Assembly: GCF_000020125.1 (NCBI RefSeq)
Contig: NC_010681.1
Span: forward strand, 3,038,001-3,102,000
Origin: Paraburkholderia phytofirmans PsJN
Lineage (GTDB): Bacteria; Pseudomonadota; Gammaproteobacteria; Burkholderiales; Burkholderiaceae
Length of the DNA: 64,000 bases
Direction: 5' to 3'
Each line of letters begins with the position of its first letter. The first letter of the stretch is position 1. Positions 18,285-26,745 of the stretch are shown piece by piece. A program made the translations under genes and the position numbers. Under the pieces are notes generated by a model. It saw only the letters and a list, made by a program, of their open reading frames with translations. It ran no database searches and was not told where the DNA came from.

Positions 18285-19403
18285 TTAGAACTTGTGGCGG
18301 ATGCCGGCGACGGTCACGAACTGACCGTTGTTGCTCGACGGATTGGAAATGCCTTCAACCCACGCTTTCGAACCGGACGAGCGCTGGTAGATGCCGTTCA
18401 GGTAGAGGTCGGTCGTCTTGGACAGGAAGTACTCGCCGCCCAGGCTCAACTGGTTGTAGTGCGCGTTGGTCGCCGTGGTGCCGCTGGTGTTCTGCGTCGT
18501 GTAGATGTAGCCGAGCGCGAGCAGCGTGGCCGGCGTGAACTGGTACTTCAGGCTGGCTTCGTAGTTGGCGAACCGCAGGCTGCCGCCCGTCAGCAACTGG
18601 AATTGCGAGTTCGTGTAGAGCAATGCGACGGTAGCCGGACCGAACACGTACGCACCGCCCGCGCCCCACACCTGATTGCGCTTCACACCGCTGATGATCG
18701 ACGAGCCGGTGTTGTAGTAATTGTCCGAAGGCGCCGCGCCCGCGGTGCTGGTAGCCGGCTGATTGACCAGCGAGTACGCCGCGTCCAGACGCACCGGACC
18801 GTTCACGTAATCAGCGCCGACGCTCCATGCGCGGTTGTTGGCGAAGTCGCCCGCAGCGTTCGAGAACGCGTACATGGCGTTGGCAGTGAAGCCTGCATAC
18901 GTCGGCGTGGTGTACTTGACCGCGTTGTTGGTGCGATAAGTGTTGTTGATATCGTCGTTGTCGTAGATCGCGTTGCCGTACTGGCTCATGGCGCCGACGC
19001 CGTTGATCTGCAGATTCGACAGATAGTCCTGCACGCTGTTGTACTGACGGCCGAGCGTGATCGTGCCGGCCTTACTGTTGGACAGCGCGACCCATGCGCT
19101 ACGACCGAAGATGCGGCCGCCCTGGCCCAATGCGCCGGTCTCCAGGCTAAAGCCATTTTCCAGCTTGAACATCACCTTGTTGCCACCGCCCAGATCTTCC
19201 GTGCCGAGCAGGCCCCAGCGCGAGCCCTGCACATTGCCCTGCGTCGCCTGATAGGCCTTTTCGCCCTTCTGATTGTTCGTGAACGTAAAGCCCGCGTCGA
19301 CGATACCGTAGAGCGTCACGCTGCTTTGCGCCTGCGCGGCTTGTGCGGCGAGTCCGGCCACTGCGAAGGCGATGGCCGTACGGAGAATCTGCTTGTGCGT
19401 CAT
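18285..19403 (-). CDS. Outer-membrane porin, Gram-negative OmpC-like (Burkholderia type)
   Basis: This 372-residue trimeric general porin begins MTHKQILRTAIAFAVAGLAA, a signal peptide cleaved after AQAAQAQ. The mature protein starts SSVTLYGIVDAGFTFTNN, the standard Burkholderiales porin N-terminus, and ends VAGIRHKF with the C-terminal Phe needed for barrel insertion. Internal signatures are SRWGLLGTEDLGGGNKVMFK and LGRQYNSVQDYL. It probably delivers the substrate of the adjacent GntP permease across the outer membrane, although such porins are broadly permeable. Confidence 0.94.
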   Translation of the reverse strand: MTHKQILRTAIAFAVAGLAAQAAQAQSSVTLYGIVDAGFTFTNNQKGEKAYQATQGNVQGSRWGLLGTEDLGGGNKVMFKLENGFSLETGALGQGGRIFGRSAWVALSNSKAGTITLGRQYNSVQDYLSNLQINGVGAMSQYGNAIYDNDDINNTYRTNNAVKYTTPTYAGFTANAMYAFSNAAGDFANNRAWSVGADYVNGPVRLDAAYSLVNQPATSTAGAAPSDNYYNTGSSIISGVKRNQVWGAGGAYVFGPATVALLYTNSQFQLLTGGSLRFANYEASLKYQFTPATLLALGYIYTTQNTSGTTATNAHYNQLSLGGEYFLSKTTDLYLNGIYQRSSGSKAWVEGISNPSSNNGQFVTVAGIRHKF

Positions 19404-19459
19404 GGTTTCCTCAAGTCGAAAGAAAAATGAACGCCGGTGACATCGAGCATGTTCCGGCG

Positions 19460-19488
19460 ATATAAGTAGTACTAAGCGGGCAAGTCAA
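19460..19488 (-). promoter_or_regulatory. Porin promoter
   Basis: On the minus strand TTGACT (19483-19488) and TTATAT (19460-19465) are 17 bp apart, upstream of the porin start at 19403. This is the clearest sigma-70 promoter in the block and suggests the porin (with gntP) can be transcribed separately from the PLP-enzyme gene. Confidence 0.6.
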
Positions 19489-19492
19489 AGCC

Positions 19493-19514
19493 GCACCGGA
19501 ACGGCGTCCGGTGC
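19493..19514 (-). terminator. Hairpin downstream of the PLP-enzyme gene
   Basis: GCACCGGA (19493-19500) pairs with TCCGGTGC (19507-19514) around a 6-base loop, 34 bp after the PLP-enzyme stop and just upstream of the porin promoter. On the minus strand it is followed by GGCTTTG, a weak T run, so termination is only likely to be partial. Confidence 0.45.
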
Positions 19515-19547
19515 TGCGGTCAAGCCAGGGTCATCGGTGAAGCGAAA

Positions 19548-20756
19548 TCAGTCGGGCCAGTTGCGGCGCGCGGCGATGCGGCGAGCGTCGCGCTGGTAAA
19601 ACGGTGTGACGATGGGTTCGGGCGACAGACGCGCCCGTTCGAGTTCGGCGGTCAGCCTAGCCAGCACGATCTGCTCTTCACCCGGGTGCAGATTGCACGG
19701 GTCGATAAAGAAGAAATGCAATTCGGCTTCGTGATCGCGCACGATCACCGGCGCTTCCCCCGCAGATGGATGCGCCAGTGCGTCGGCGAGATCCCATGCG
19801 GTGATGCGCGCCTGCTTCGGATCGATGTGCAACTTCAGGCGGTCGAGCGGATTGCCGGTCGGGTCGGCGTCGATCTCGGCCCACACACCGTCGCAACGGT
19901 TCAGCGTTTCACGCCACAGCGTCAGGTAGCCGCGTTCGCGGGCACGGATCGCGACGTGGTCGCGCTGCTGCCACTGCTCGAGCGCGGCAATCGCGCCGAC
20001 AATGCCTTCCTTACCGACTTTCATGCCGCGGCCGATGCCGCCATTCTGGAAATAAGCGGCACGTACCAGCGCTTTCTTGCCCGCGACGATGCCGGCGGTC
20101 AGTCCGCCGAGAAACTTGTGCGCCGAATACAGCACGAGGTCCGCGCCGGCGGCGATGAAACGCTTGAGGTCGTACTCGGAAGCCGCGTCGACGATCACGG
20201 GTACGCCCTTCGCACGCGCGATCGCTATAAATTCTTCGAGCGGGATCATGCCGAATTGCACGGTGTGATGCGACACCACGTAAAGCGCCGCAGCCGTGCG
20301 TTCGGTGATGGCGGTGTTCAGTTGATAACCGTGCGCTTCGGTGGCCGCGCCGACCGGCACGACGCGCGCGCCCGACAAACGGATCGCCTGATCCACCGGT
20401 GCGCCATAATTGACGAGATGGCCGGTCTGGATCACGACTTCATTGCGCAGGCCCGGCAAACTGCTCGTATCCGGCAGGCGTTCGATCAAGCCGTGGTCGT
20501 CGCCCGTCATGGTGGCGGCGATGGCAAGCGTGATGGCCGCTGAGCACGACGCGGTGACATAGCCAGCTTCGCTGCCGCACGCCGCGCTGATCGCAGCGGA
20601 TGCCTTGCGTTGCAGATCGTCGATCTCGACGAATTGCGGCAGCATCTGCGCTACCGTGTCGATCACCGGCGCGCTGACGCTGGACGCGCCCAAGCTCGTC
20701 ATCGTGCCCGAAGCATTGATGACGGGGCGTAAGCCAAAACGAGAGCGAATGTCCAT
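19548..20756 (-). CDS. SelA-like PLP-dependent enzyme (aminotransferase class V fold; DgaE / ammonia-lyase type)
   Basis: This 402-residue protein belongs to the SelA-like PLP group: GLRPVINASGTMTSLGASSV, GYVTASCSAAITLAIAATMT, a VIVDAASEYDLK aspartate, and the PLP-lysine motif LVLYSAHKFLGGLTAGIV. True SelA makes selenocysteinyl-tRNA. This shorter catabolic branch includes D-glucosaminate-6-phosphate ammonia lyase (DgaE) and related amino-acid lyases. Neighbours (IclR divergent, RidA, GntP, porin) suggest deamination of an imported hydroxy- or amino-acid. The start at 20756 is the first ATG of the conserved MDIRSRFGLRPVINASG. Substrate not known. Confidence 0.82.
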   Translation of the reverse strand: MDIRSRFGLRPVINASGTMTSLGASSVSAPVIDTVAQMLPQFVEIDDLQRKASAAISAACGSEAGYVTASCSAAITLAIAATMTGDDHGLIERLPDTSSLPGLRNEVVIQTGHLVNYGAPVDQAIRLSGARVVPVGAATEAHGYQLNTAITERTAAALYVVSHHTVQFGMIPLEEFIAIARAKGVPVIVDAASEYDLKRFIAAGADLVLYSAHKFLGGLTAGIVAGKKALVRAAYFQNGGIGRGMKVGKEGIVGAIAALEQWQQRDHVAIRARERGYLTLWRETLNRCDGVWAEIDADPTGNPLDRLKLHIDPKQARITAWDLADALAHPSAGEAPVIVRDHEAELHFFFIDPCNLHPGEEQIVLARLTAELERARLSPEPIVTPFYQRDARRIAARRNWPD

Positions 20757-20780
20757 GAAGCGCCTCCGACCTGGTATTTC

Positions 20781-20828
20781 TTAATTATGGAATATATGTT
20801 GTAATTGCGGATCAGTCTAGCATACAAT
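20781..20828. promoter_or_regulatory. AT-rich divergent control region (PLP enzyme / IclR)
   Basis: Within the 116-bp gap, AATTA (20783-20787) and TAATT (20802-20806) flank an AT-rich core containing GGAATATATG, a plausible IclR site. On the plus strand TTGTAA (20799-20804), 18 bp, TACAAT (20823-20828) is a fair promoter for the iclR gene. Confidence 0.4.
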
Positions 20829-20872
20829 CCCCCTGCGTCAACTGGCCAAAAACATAGCGACAGAGGAGCACG

Positions 20873-21745
20873 ATGGCTCGCACGTCCCGACCTTCCGCGT
20901 CCGCCGGCGAATCCGTGGCGGCAGCGGCGCATCCGTCCGCAGAGCAATCGCAGGGTGAAACCGTGGCGCCGCGCACGCGCACCAGCGCGCTCGACCGGGC
21001 CGTGCAGATTCTCGACGCGCTTCAGCAGGCGAACCGCCCCGCCACCGCGTATGAAGTTGCGCGCATCGTCGGCGCACCGTTGTCCACCGTATATTCGATC
21101 ATCAACGACATGGTCGAGAAGAGTCTGCTGGCGCGGCGTGTCGACGGCACCATCTGGCTCGGCTCGCGCCTGTACGGCTACGGCCTGACTTACGCGAGTT
21201 CGCTCGACTATCTCGCGGTCGCGCATGAGGAAATGCAGCGGCTCTCCGCCGAAGTCGAAGAAACCGTGCAAGTCTGCGGTCTCGAAGACGGCATGATGGT
21301 GGTTCAGCAAATGGCCGAAGGCCCCGGGCATTTTCGCGTCACGTCGCGAGTCGGCAGTCGCGTGCCGCTCAATTGGACGGCTTCGGGCCGGTTGCTGGTC
21401 GGCCACTTGCCGGACGCCGAACGGGTCGCGTTTTTCGCGCAGCACGCGCAAAGCTCGCCCACCGGGCGCGCGGAAACGCGGCCGGAAGTGCTCGCGCAGA
21501 TCGCGCGCGAAGCGCTTGAGGCGCGACTGTCGATTCAGATCGGCGAATCGGATGCGTCCGTGGCGTGCCTCGCAGCGCCCGTGCTCGACAACAGCGGCGC
21601 GTGCGTCTTCACCATTTCGATCGTGATGCCCGAGGCGAAGGCCGCGCTCGGCACCGAACGTTTCGCGCAAGCCGTGCAGTCGGTGGCGGCCCGGATCGAA
21701 GCGCGCCTTGGCTGGCGGCACCGCGAGCAGGAGCCGGCCGCGTAA
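20873..21745 (+). CDS. IclR-family transcriptional regulator
   Basis: This 290-residue protein has a low-complexity 35-residue leader, then the winged HTH (SALDRAVQILDALQQANRPA and GAPLSTVYSIINDMVEKSLL). The IclR effector domain follows (VGSRVPLNWTASGRLLVGHL, AAPVLDNSGACVFTISIVMP). It is divergent from the PLP-enzyme gene and 53 bp upstream of the RidA gene, so it most likely controls both. The effector is presumably the substrate or product of the PLP enzyme. Confidence 0.9.
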   Translation: MARTSRPSASAGESVAAAAHPSAEQSQGETVAPRTRTSALDRAVQILDALQQANRPATAYEVARIVGAPLSTVYSIINDMVEKSLLARRVDGTIWLGSRLYGYGLTYASSLDYLAVAHEEMQRLSAEVEETVQVCGLEDGMMVVQQMAEGPGHFRVTSRVGSRVPLNWTASGRLLVGHLPDAERVAFFAQHAQSSPTGRAETRPEVLAQIAREALEARLSIQIGESDASVACLAAPVLDNSGACVFTISIVMPEAKAALGTERFAQAVQSVAARIEARLGWRHREQEPAA

Positions 21746-21798
21746 GCGCCGCCGCCCTGCTCAATTCTCAACGACCGCTCACCCTCACGTCCTTATCG

Positions 21799-22260
21799 AT
21801 GAACTGCTACGACCGGCTGCACACGCGCGGCCTCAAGCTCCCGCAAGTGCCGACGCCGATCGGCAATTTCACGCACTGCACACGCGAGGGCAATCTGCTG
21901 TTCCTGTCCGGCCAGGGTCCGCTCGACGAAACCGGCTCGCTGATGACCGGCAAGGTCGGCGCTACGGTCAGCGCGGACGAAGCCTACCGGCATGCGCAAA
22001 TGGTCGGACTCAATCTGCTGGCGGTGCTGCACGACGAACTCGGCGATCTGCGCCGCGTGAAGCGCATCCTCAAACTGCTCGGCATGGTCAACGCAGCGCC
22101 GGATTTCACCGAGCATCCGCGCGTGATCAACGGCTGCTCGGATCTCTTCGTCGATATATTCGGCGACGCCGGTCGCCACTCGCGCTCCGCGGTCGGCGTG
22201 GGCTCGCTGCCGGGCAATATTACCGTCGAGATCGAGGCCATCGTCGCGATCCAGGATTGA
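21799..22260 (+). CDS. RidA/YjgF-family protein
   Basis: This 153-residue member of the RidA superfamily has the signature segments GNFTHCTREGNLLFLSGQGP, RVKRILKLLGMVNAAPDFTE, DLFVDIFGDAGRHSRSAVGV and GNITVEIEAIVAI. Archetypal RidA proteins hydrolyse reactive enamine/imine intermediates released by PLP enzymes. This protein aligns with the longer, deviating branch rather than archetypal RidA, since it ends SLPGNITVEIEAIV. Co-localisation with a SelA-like PLP enzyme and IclR fits clearance of its enamine product or the next deaminase-like step. Confidence 0.87.
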   Translation: MNCYDRLHTRGLKLPQVPTPIGNFTHCTREGNLLFLSGQGPLDETGSLMTGKVGATVSADEAYRHAQMVGLNLLAVLHDELGDLRRVKRILKLLGMVNAAPDFTEHPRVINGCSDLFVDIFGDAGRHSRSAVGVGSLPGNITVEIEAIVAIQD

Positions 22261-22397
22261 CGGTCGCGCAGTTTTCAACAAATACCCAAATTTCCACATC
22301 TTCACAAAAGTTACACAGGTCAGCGACTATTCTTGCGCATCGCTGACCTGGGCACATGGATGCCCTGGCGCAACTTTCCCGTGCCGGAGACATTGCC

Positions 22398-22724
22398 ATG
22401 TCTGTTGTGTCGAACCCGTCGATTGCCTTGCATCGCAAACGTTTGTCGGCCGCGCTGGCCGCCGTGTCGCTGTGCCTGCTGCTCGGCGCATGCGGCAACG
22501 ACGACGACAAAACTCCGGACACGCGCGCGGTTAGTTCCACCGTGAGTCCCGCGGGCGACGGCAACGCCGCTGCCGTGCCGCCGGCGAATCCATCCTCCGC
22601 TTCACCCGCGCCCGCTGCCGTTACGATTCAAACCCCCGCACTACCCGCATCAAGCGCCGACCCGGCATTGACCGCCGCCGCGTCGACGCCGCTCGCCACA
22701 CCCGTTATCCACACCGTCGACTGA
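22398..22724 (+). CDS. Small Ala/Pro/Ser-rich lipoprotein
   Basis: This 108-residue protein has a type II signal peptide ending LCLLLGAC (lipobox Cys32) followed by GNDDDKTPDTRAV. The mature part is low-complexity, rich in Ala, Pro, Ser and Thr, with no recognised domain. Start at 22398 (MSVVSNPSIALHRKRLSAA) has GGAGA upstream; an in-frame ATG at 22356 would add 14 residues before the positively charged n-region. It precedes the phospholipase gene by 81 bp in the same orientation, so they may be co-expressed. Function unknown. Confidence 0.7.
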   Translation: MSVVSNPSIALHRKRLSAALAAVSLCLLLGACGNDDDKTPDTRAVSSTVSPAGDGNAAAVPPANPSSASPAPAAVTIQTPALPASSADPALTAAASTPLATPVIHTVD

Positions 22725-22805
22725 GTTTCGCGCGTCACGCGACGCGCGGGCGAGTCTCGCGTGTTGCGTGCATCGTTCCTTCACTGAAGATCGAAAGCCA
22801 ATACC

Positions 22806-24917
22806 ATGACCTCAAAAAATCGCCGTGATTTTCTGCGCTCCGCCGCGCATGCAGCGGGTTCCGCCACCGCGTTGAGCATGCTGCCGCTGGGCATTCGCAA
22901 CGCACTCGCCATTCCCGCCAACAACAAGACCGGCACCATTCGCGATGTCGAGCACATTGTCGTGCTGATGCAGGAAAACCGTTCGTTCGACCACTACTTC
23001 GGCACGCTCAAGGGCGTGCGCGGTTTTGGCGACACGCGCGCGATCAATCTGCCGAACGGCAAGCCCGTGTGGTATCAACCGCTCGCGGCGGATGCCGGTT
23101 ACGTGCTGCCGTTCCGCCCGAGCGCGCCGAATCTGGGTCTGCAATTCCTGCAGGATCTCGCGCACGACTGGACCAGCACGCACGCGGCTTGGAACGGCGG
23201 CCGCTACGATCAATGGGTGCCCGCCAAGAGCGCCACGACAATGGCCTATTTCACGCGCGAGGACATTCCGTTTCACTACCAACTCGCCGATGCGTTCACC
23301 ATCTGCGACGCGTACCACTGCTCGCTGATGGGACCGACGGACCCGAACCGCTATTACATGTGGAGCGGCTGGGTCGGCAACGACGGCAGCGGCGGCGGCC
23401 CAGTGATCGACAACTCCGAACTCGGCTACGGGTGGTCCACTTACCCCGAAGTGCTGCAGAACGCGGGCATTTCGTGGAAGATCTACCAGGACATCGGCAC
23501 CGGTCTCGACGCCAACGGTTCGTGGGGCTGGACGCAAAACCCGTACATCGGCAACTACGGCGACAACTCGCTGCTCTACTTCAACCAGTACCGCAACGCG
23601 CAGCCCGGCAATCCGCTTTACGACAACGCGCGCACCGGCACGAACGCGGCGAAAGGCGACGGCTACTTTGACATCCTTAAACGCGACGTGCAGAACAACG
23701 CGTTGCCGCAAGTGTCGTGGATCGTCGCGCCCGAAGCCTACTCCGAACATCCGAACTGGCCGACCAACTACGGCGCGTGGTACATCGACCAGGTCCTGCA
23801 GATTCTCACGTCGAATCCCGAGGTGTGGAGCAAGACGGTGCTGCTGATCAACTACGACGAGAACGACGGTTTCTTCGATCACATGGTGCCGCCGTTCGCA
23901 CCGTCGTCGAGCGCGAACGGTCTGTCCACCGTCGACACAAGCAACGAAATCTATCCGGGCGATGCGAAGATTCCCGCCGCCCCGTACGGACTCGGACCGC
24001 GCGTGCCGATGCTGGTCGTGTCGCCGTGGTCGAAAGGCGGCTATGTGTGCTCGGAACTGTTCGACCACACGTCGGTGATCCGCTTCATCGAAAAGCGTTT
24101 CGGACACGAGCACAACCTCGGCGAATCGAACATCACGCCGTGGCGCCGCGCGGTGTGCGGCGATCTGATGTCGGCGTTCAACTTCCGCAATCCGAACGAC
24201 GCTTTCCCGACGCTGCCGGGCACGAGCGGCTACGTGCCGCCGGATCAGAACCGCCATCCGGATTACGTGCCGCTGCCGCCCGCCTTGCAGGCCGTGCCAA
24301 AGCAGGAACCCGGCGTGCGCCCCGCTCGCGCGTTGCCCTACGAGTTGTTCGTGCGTGTGCATGGCGAAGGTTCGGCCAACCAGCTTACGATGCGCTTCGT
24401 CAACACGGGCCGCACTGGCGCAGTGTTTCTCGTCTATGCCGCGCATAGTCTCGACGCGCCGCGCACCTACACGGTCGAAGCCGGCAAGCGCCTGCAGGAC
24501 GCGTTGCCGCTGAATGCCGACGGCAGCTACGACTTCACTGTGTACGGCCCGAATGGCTTTCTGCGCCGCTTCGCGGGCAAGCCGGTCGCGCGCAACTGGT
24601 GGAACGGTTCCGACATCGCGCGGCCTGAAGTCGAGGAAGGCTACGACGTCGCGAACGGCAATCTGCAGTTGCGCCTTGAAAACGTGGGCAGCGCGCCTTC
24701 CCAATTCAAGATCGTCAACGCGTACGACCCGAACAACGTGATCCGGCATACGGTGCGCGGCGGCGACACTGACCAGATCTACCTCGATCTGCGCAATGCT
24801 CACGGCTGGTACGACCTGGCGATTACGGTCAATACGGATCCGCTGTTCGCGCGGCGTTTTGCCGGACACGTGGAGACCGGCAAGAGCAGCATGAGCGATC
24901 CGGCGCTGGGGAGCTAA
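22806..24917 (+). CDS. plcN: Phosphocholine-specific phospholipase C, Tat-exported
   Basis: This 703-residue member of the acid phosphatase/phospholipase C family (PlcH/PlcN) has a Tat signal peptide, SKNRRDFLRSAAHAAG. Catalytic-core motifs are VVLMQENRSFDHYFGTLKGV (ENRSFDHYFG is the family hallmark), HYQLADAFTICDAYHCSLMG, LINYDENDGFFDHMVPP and RVPMLVVSPWSKGGYVCSEL. Two C-terminal DUF756-type beta domains follow. It hydrolyses phosphatidylcholine and similar lipids outside the cytoplasm, often supplying phosphate or choline. N versus H type cannot be settled here. Confidence 0.9.
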   Translation: MTSKNRRDFLRSAAHAAGSATALSMLPLGIRNALAIPANNKTGTIRDVEHIVVLMQENRSFDHYFGTLKGVRGFGDTRAINLPNGKPVWYQPLAADAGYVLPFRPSAPNLGLQFLQDLAHDWTSTHAAWNGGRYDQWVPAKSATTMAYFTREDIPFHYQLADAFTICDAYHCSLMGPTDPNRYYMWSGWVGNDGSGGGPVIDNSELGYGWSTYPEVLQNAGISWKIYQDIGTGLDANGSWGWTQNPYIGNYGDNSLLYFNQYRNAQPGNPLYDNARTGTNAAKGDGYFDILKRDVQNNALPQVSWIVAPEAYSEHPNWPTNYGAWYIDQVLQILTSNPEVWSKTVLLINYDENDGFFDHMVPPFAPSSSANGLSTVDTSNEIYPGDAKIPAAPYGLGPRVPMLVVSPWSKGGYVCSELFDHTSVIRFIEKRFGHEHNLGESNITPWRRAVCGDLMSAFNFRNPNDAFPTLPGTSGYVPPDQNRHPDYVPLPPALQAVPKQEPGVRPARALPYELFVRVHGEGSANQLTMRFVNTGRTGAVFLVYAAHSLDAPRTYTVEAGKRLQDALPLNADGSYDFTVYGPNGFLRRFAGKPVARNWWNGSDIARPEVEEGYDVANGNLQLRLENVGSAPSQFKIVNAYDPNNVIRHTVRGGDTDQIYLDLRNAHGWYDLAITVNTDPLFARRFAGHVETGKSSMSDPALGS

Positions 24918-24947
24918 GCCTTAGCCGAACGTCTCGATGAAATACAG

Positions 24948-24985
24948 CGGCCGCTGCCATGGAAAACGCAGCGGCCGTTTTTCTT
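24948..24985 (+). terminator. Rho-independent terminator after the phospholipase C gene
   Basis: CGGCCGCTGC (24948-24957) pairs with GCAGCGGCCG (24968-24977) over a 10-base loop and is followed by TTTTTCTT. It lies 30 bp after the plcN stop. It is the clearest intrinsic terminator in the window. Confidence 0.85.
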
Positions 24986-25016
24986 CCACCATCGCTCGTA
25001 ATCGCATTGAGCAACG

Positions 25017-26306
25017 TCACGCCGCCACAGCGGACGATAACGACGCGCGCTCGCGTGCCTTCTCGCGAATCGCCTGCACGATAAATTCCGCATCGCGTGC
25101 GACGCCGGAGAAACGCCCCGAGCCCCACGTATGCAGCCATGGCAAGCCCACGAAATACAAACCGTCGATCGGCGTAATGCCGCGCGTATGCGCGGGATAA
25201 CCGCGACCGTTGAACACGGGTGCGTCGAGCCAACTGAAGTCCGGCGTAAAACCAATGCACCAGATGATCGCGGCAATGCCGCTTGCTTCCAGATCAAGCG
25301 TGGTGCGTTCCTGTGCCGGACGCCAGACAGGTTCGTACGCGCCACCCGCCGGCGCGTCGATGCCACGCTTCTCGATGAAGTTGTCGATGCTCACGTTGAT
25401 CCGGTTATACGTCTCGTCGGCCGCATCGAGATTGGCCGCAAGCGTAGGTGAAAAATGGAATTGGCCGTCGCGCAGATCGTCGAGGCGGCCGTACAACTCC
25501 ATGCCCTCCGCGGCGAATTTGCGCAGATCGATATCGCGGCCGCCGTCTCGGCCCGTCACGTAGTGGTTGGTGTTGTCGCGCACGCCTTCGCGCAACGGAT
25601 GCTTTTCGACCGGCATGTCGTAGTACTGCATGTCGGCCAGCCAGTCGACCACGTCGCGGCCACGATAGAAGCGCGCGCAGCGCGGCGCCTCGCCCACCGC
25701 CAGCACCACCTTGCGGCCGGCCAGATGCAAGTCTTCCGCGATCTGCGCGCCCGATTGCCCGGTGCCGACCACCATCACCGCGCCATCAGGCAGCGCCTGC
25801 GGGTTGCGATACGCCGACGACTGCAGCTGCACGATTCGCGCGGGCAAGCGCTCGGCGAGGCGCGGCACGATCGGCGTGTGGTAGCCGCCCGAGGCCACCA
25901 CCACCTGATCCGCGCTGAAATCGCCCTGCGTCGTCGTGATCGCGTAGACGCCGTCGTCGCGCTGCTTGACGCGTTTGACCTCGGTGCGCTCCATCAGCGG
26001 CGCATCGACATGCGCAATGAAGCCGTCGAGGTACGCCACGATCTCGTCCTTCTTCATGAAACCGTGTGGATCGTTGCCGCGATACGGATAACCGGGCAGC
26101 GCGCATTGCCAGTTAGGCGTGACCAGACAGAACGCGTCCCAGCGCTGCTCGCGCCATGTGTGCGTCACAGTGTTCTTCTCGACGACCAGATGGTCGATGC
26201 CGGCCTCTTTGAGGTAATAGCTGACCGACAGTCCCGCCTGACCGCCGCCGATGACGAGCACGCTGTAATGGCCCTCGGCGCGCGCGTGATGTGCTGGATT
26301 CGACAT
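25017..26306 (-). CDS. MSMEG_0569-family flavin-dependent oxidoreductase (Nit1C cluster)
   Basis: This 429-residue protein of the flavin-containing monooxygenase-like group has FAD-binding SVLVIGGGQAGLSVSYYLKE at the N-terminus, a second Rossmann motif MVVGTGQSGAQIAEDLHLAG, and the C-terminal FVGLPWLHTWGSGRFSGVAR. It matches the flavoprotein conserved in Nit1C (nitrilase) clusters, where it may act with the radical SAM and nitrilase proteins. It is the last gene of the operon, 26 bp after MSMEG_0570. Nit1C clusters are linked in the literature to nitrogen starvation and cyanide assimilation; the reaction of this protein is unproven. Confidence 0.85.
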   Translation of the reverse strand: MSNPAHHARAEGHYSVLVIGGGQAGLSVSYYLKEAGIDHLVVEKNTVTHTWREQRWDAFCLVTPNWQCALPGYPYRGNDPHGFMKKDEIVAYLDGFIAHVDAPLMERTEVKRVKQRDDGVYAITTTQGDFSADQVVVASGGYHTPIVPRLAERLPARIVQLQSSAYRNPQALPDGAVMVVGTGQSGAQIAEDLHLAGRKVVLAVGEAPRCARFYRGRDVVDWLADMQYYDMPVEKHPLREGVRDNTNHYVTGRDGGRDIDLRKFAAEGMELYGRLDDLRDGQFHFSPTLAANLDAADETYNRINVSIDNFIEKRGIDAPAGGAYEPVWRPAQERTTLDLEASGIAAIIWCIGFTPDFSWLDAPVFNGRGYPAHTRGITPIDGLYFVGLPWLHTWGSGRFSGVARDAEFIVQAIREKARERASLSSAVAA

Positions 26307-26332
26307 GATGCATCCTCTGAAAAAATAAGCGC

Positions 26333-26617
26333 CTAGCTGAATTCGATAACCTTGACGGTTGCGCCCGGCCGCTCGCGAAAGCGCGCCGCGTCGCGCTCGA
26401 TCTGTGCAAGCTGGTCCATCGCCGCCGAGCAGGCAAAGCCGTATTTCTCGCGCACGCGCTCCGACGCGATGCCCAGCGCCTGGCGCGAGCGCGCCACAAA
26501 ATCGTCCAGCGCGTAGACCTCGCCAGGGACGAAAAATTCGCCGATCACGCGCGAGGGCGAATAACAGTTCGCTTCGTCGCCATCAGGCCATTGAATGCGA
26601 AAGTGCATGACAGGCAT
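26333..26617 (-). CDS. MSMEG_0570-family nitrogen-starvation response protein
   Basis: This 94-residue protein starts MPVMHFRIQWPDGDEANCYS, a segment diagnostic of the family found only in Nit1C-type clusters. It continues FFVPGEVYALDDFVARSRQA. No catalytic motif is known. The start at 26617 has AAGGA upstream and lies 14 bp after the end of the glycosyltransferase stub. Function unknown; conserved association with nitrilase operons. Confidence 0.87.
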   Translation of the reverse strand: MPVMHFRIQWPDGDEANCYSPSRVIGEFFVPGEVYALDDFVARSRQALGIASERVREKYGFACSAAMDQLAQIERDAARFRERPGATVKVIEFS

Positions 26618-26631
26618 CGCTAATCCTTGAA

Positions 26632-26745
26632 TCAATGAGTGAGCACGAACACGGTCGCGTCGTGCCCATGTATCGTCAAAGGCGTCGCCAGTTCGAGCGT
26701 GTGCACGACGCCGTCGCGCGGGTTGACTGTGCACAGCGCGCTCAT
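26632..26745 (-). pseudogene. Stub of the MSMEG_0565-family glycosyltransferase
   Basis: A 37-codon frame reads NPRDGVVHTLELATPLTIHG then HDATVFVLTH and stops. This matches the N-terminal GGVVHTLALAEAL...GHDVTVFAL region of the glycosyltransferase that sits here in other Nit1C operons. It still starts in an ATGA overlap with the upstream AIR-synthase-like gene (26742-26745), so the translational coupling survived while roughly 90% of the gene was deleted. A functional 37-residue peptide is possible but less likely. Confidence 0.65.

Noticed and set aside
22812..24869. 685-codon minus-strand frame opposite the phospholipase C gene
   Set aside because: Composition is Arg/Val/His-rich with no family resemblance; the plus strand encodes a clear phospholipase C with a Tat signal.
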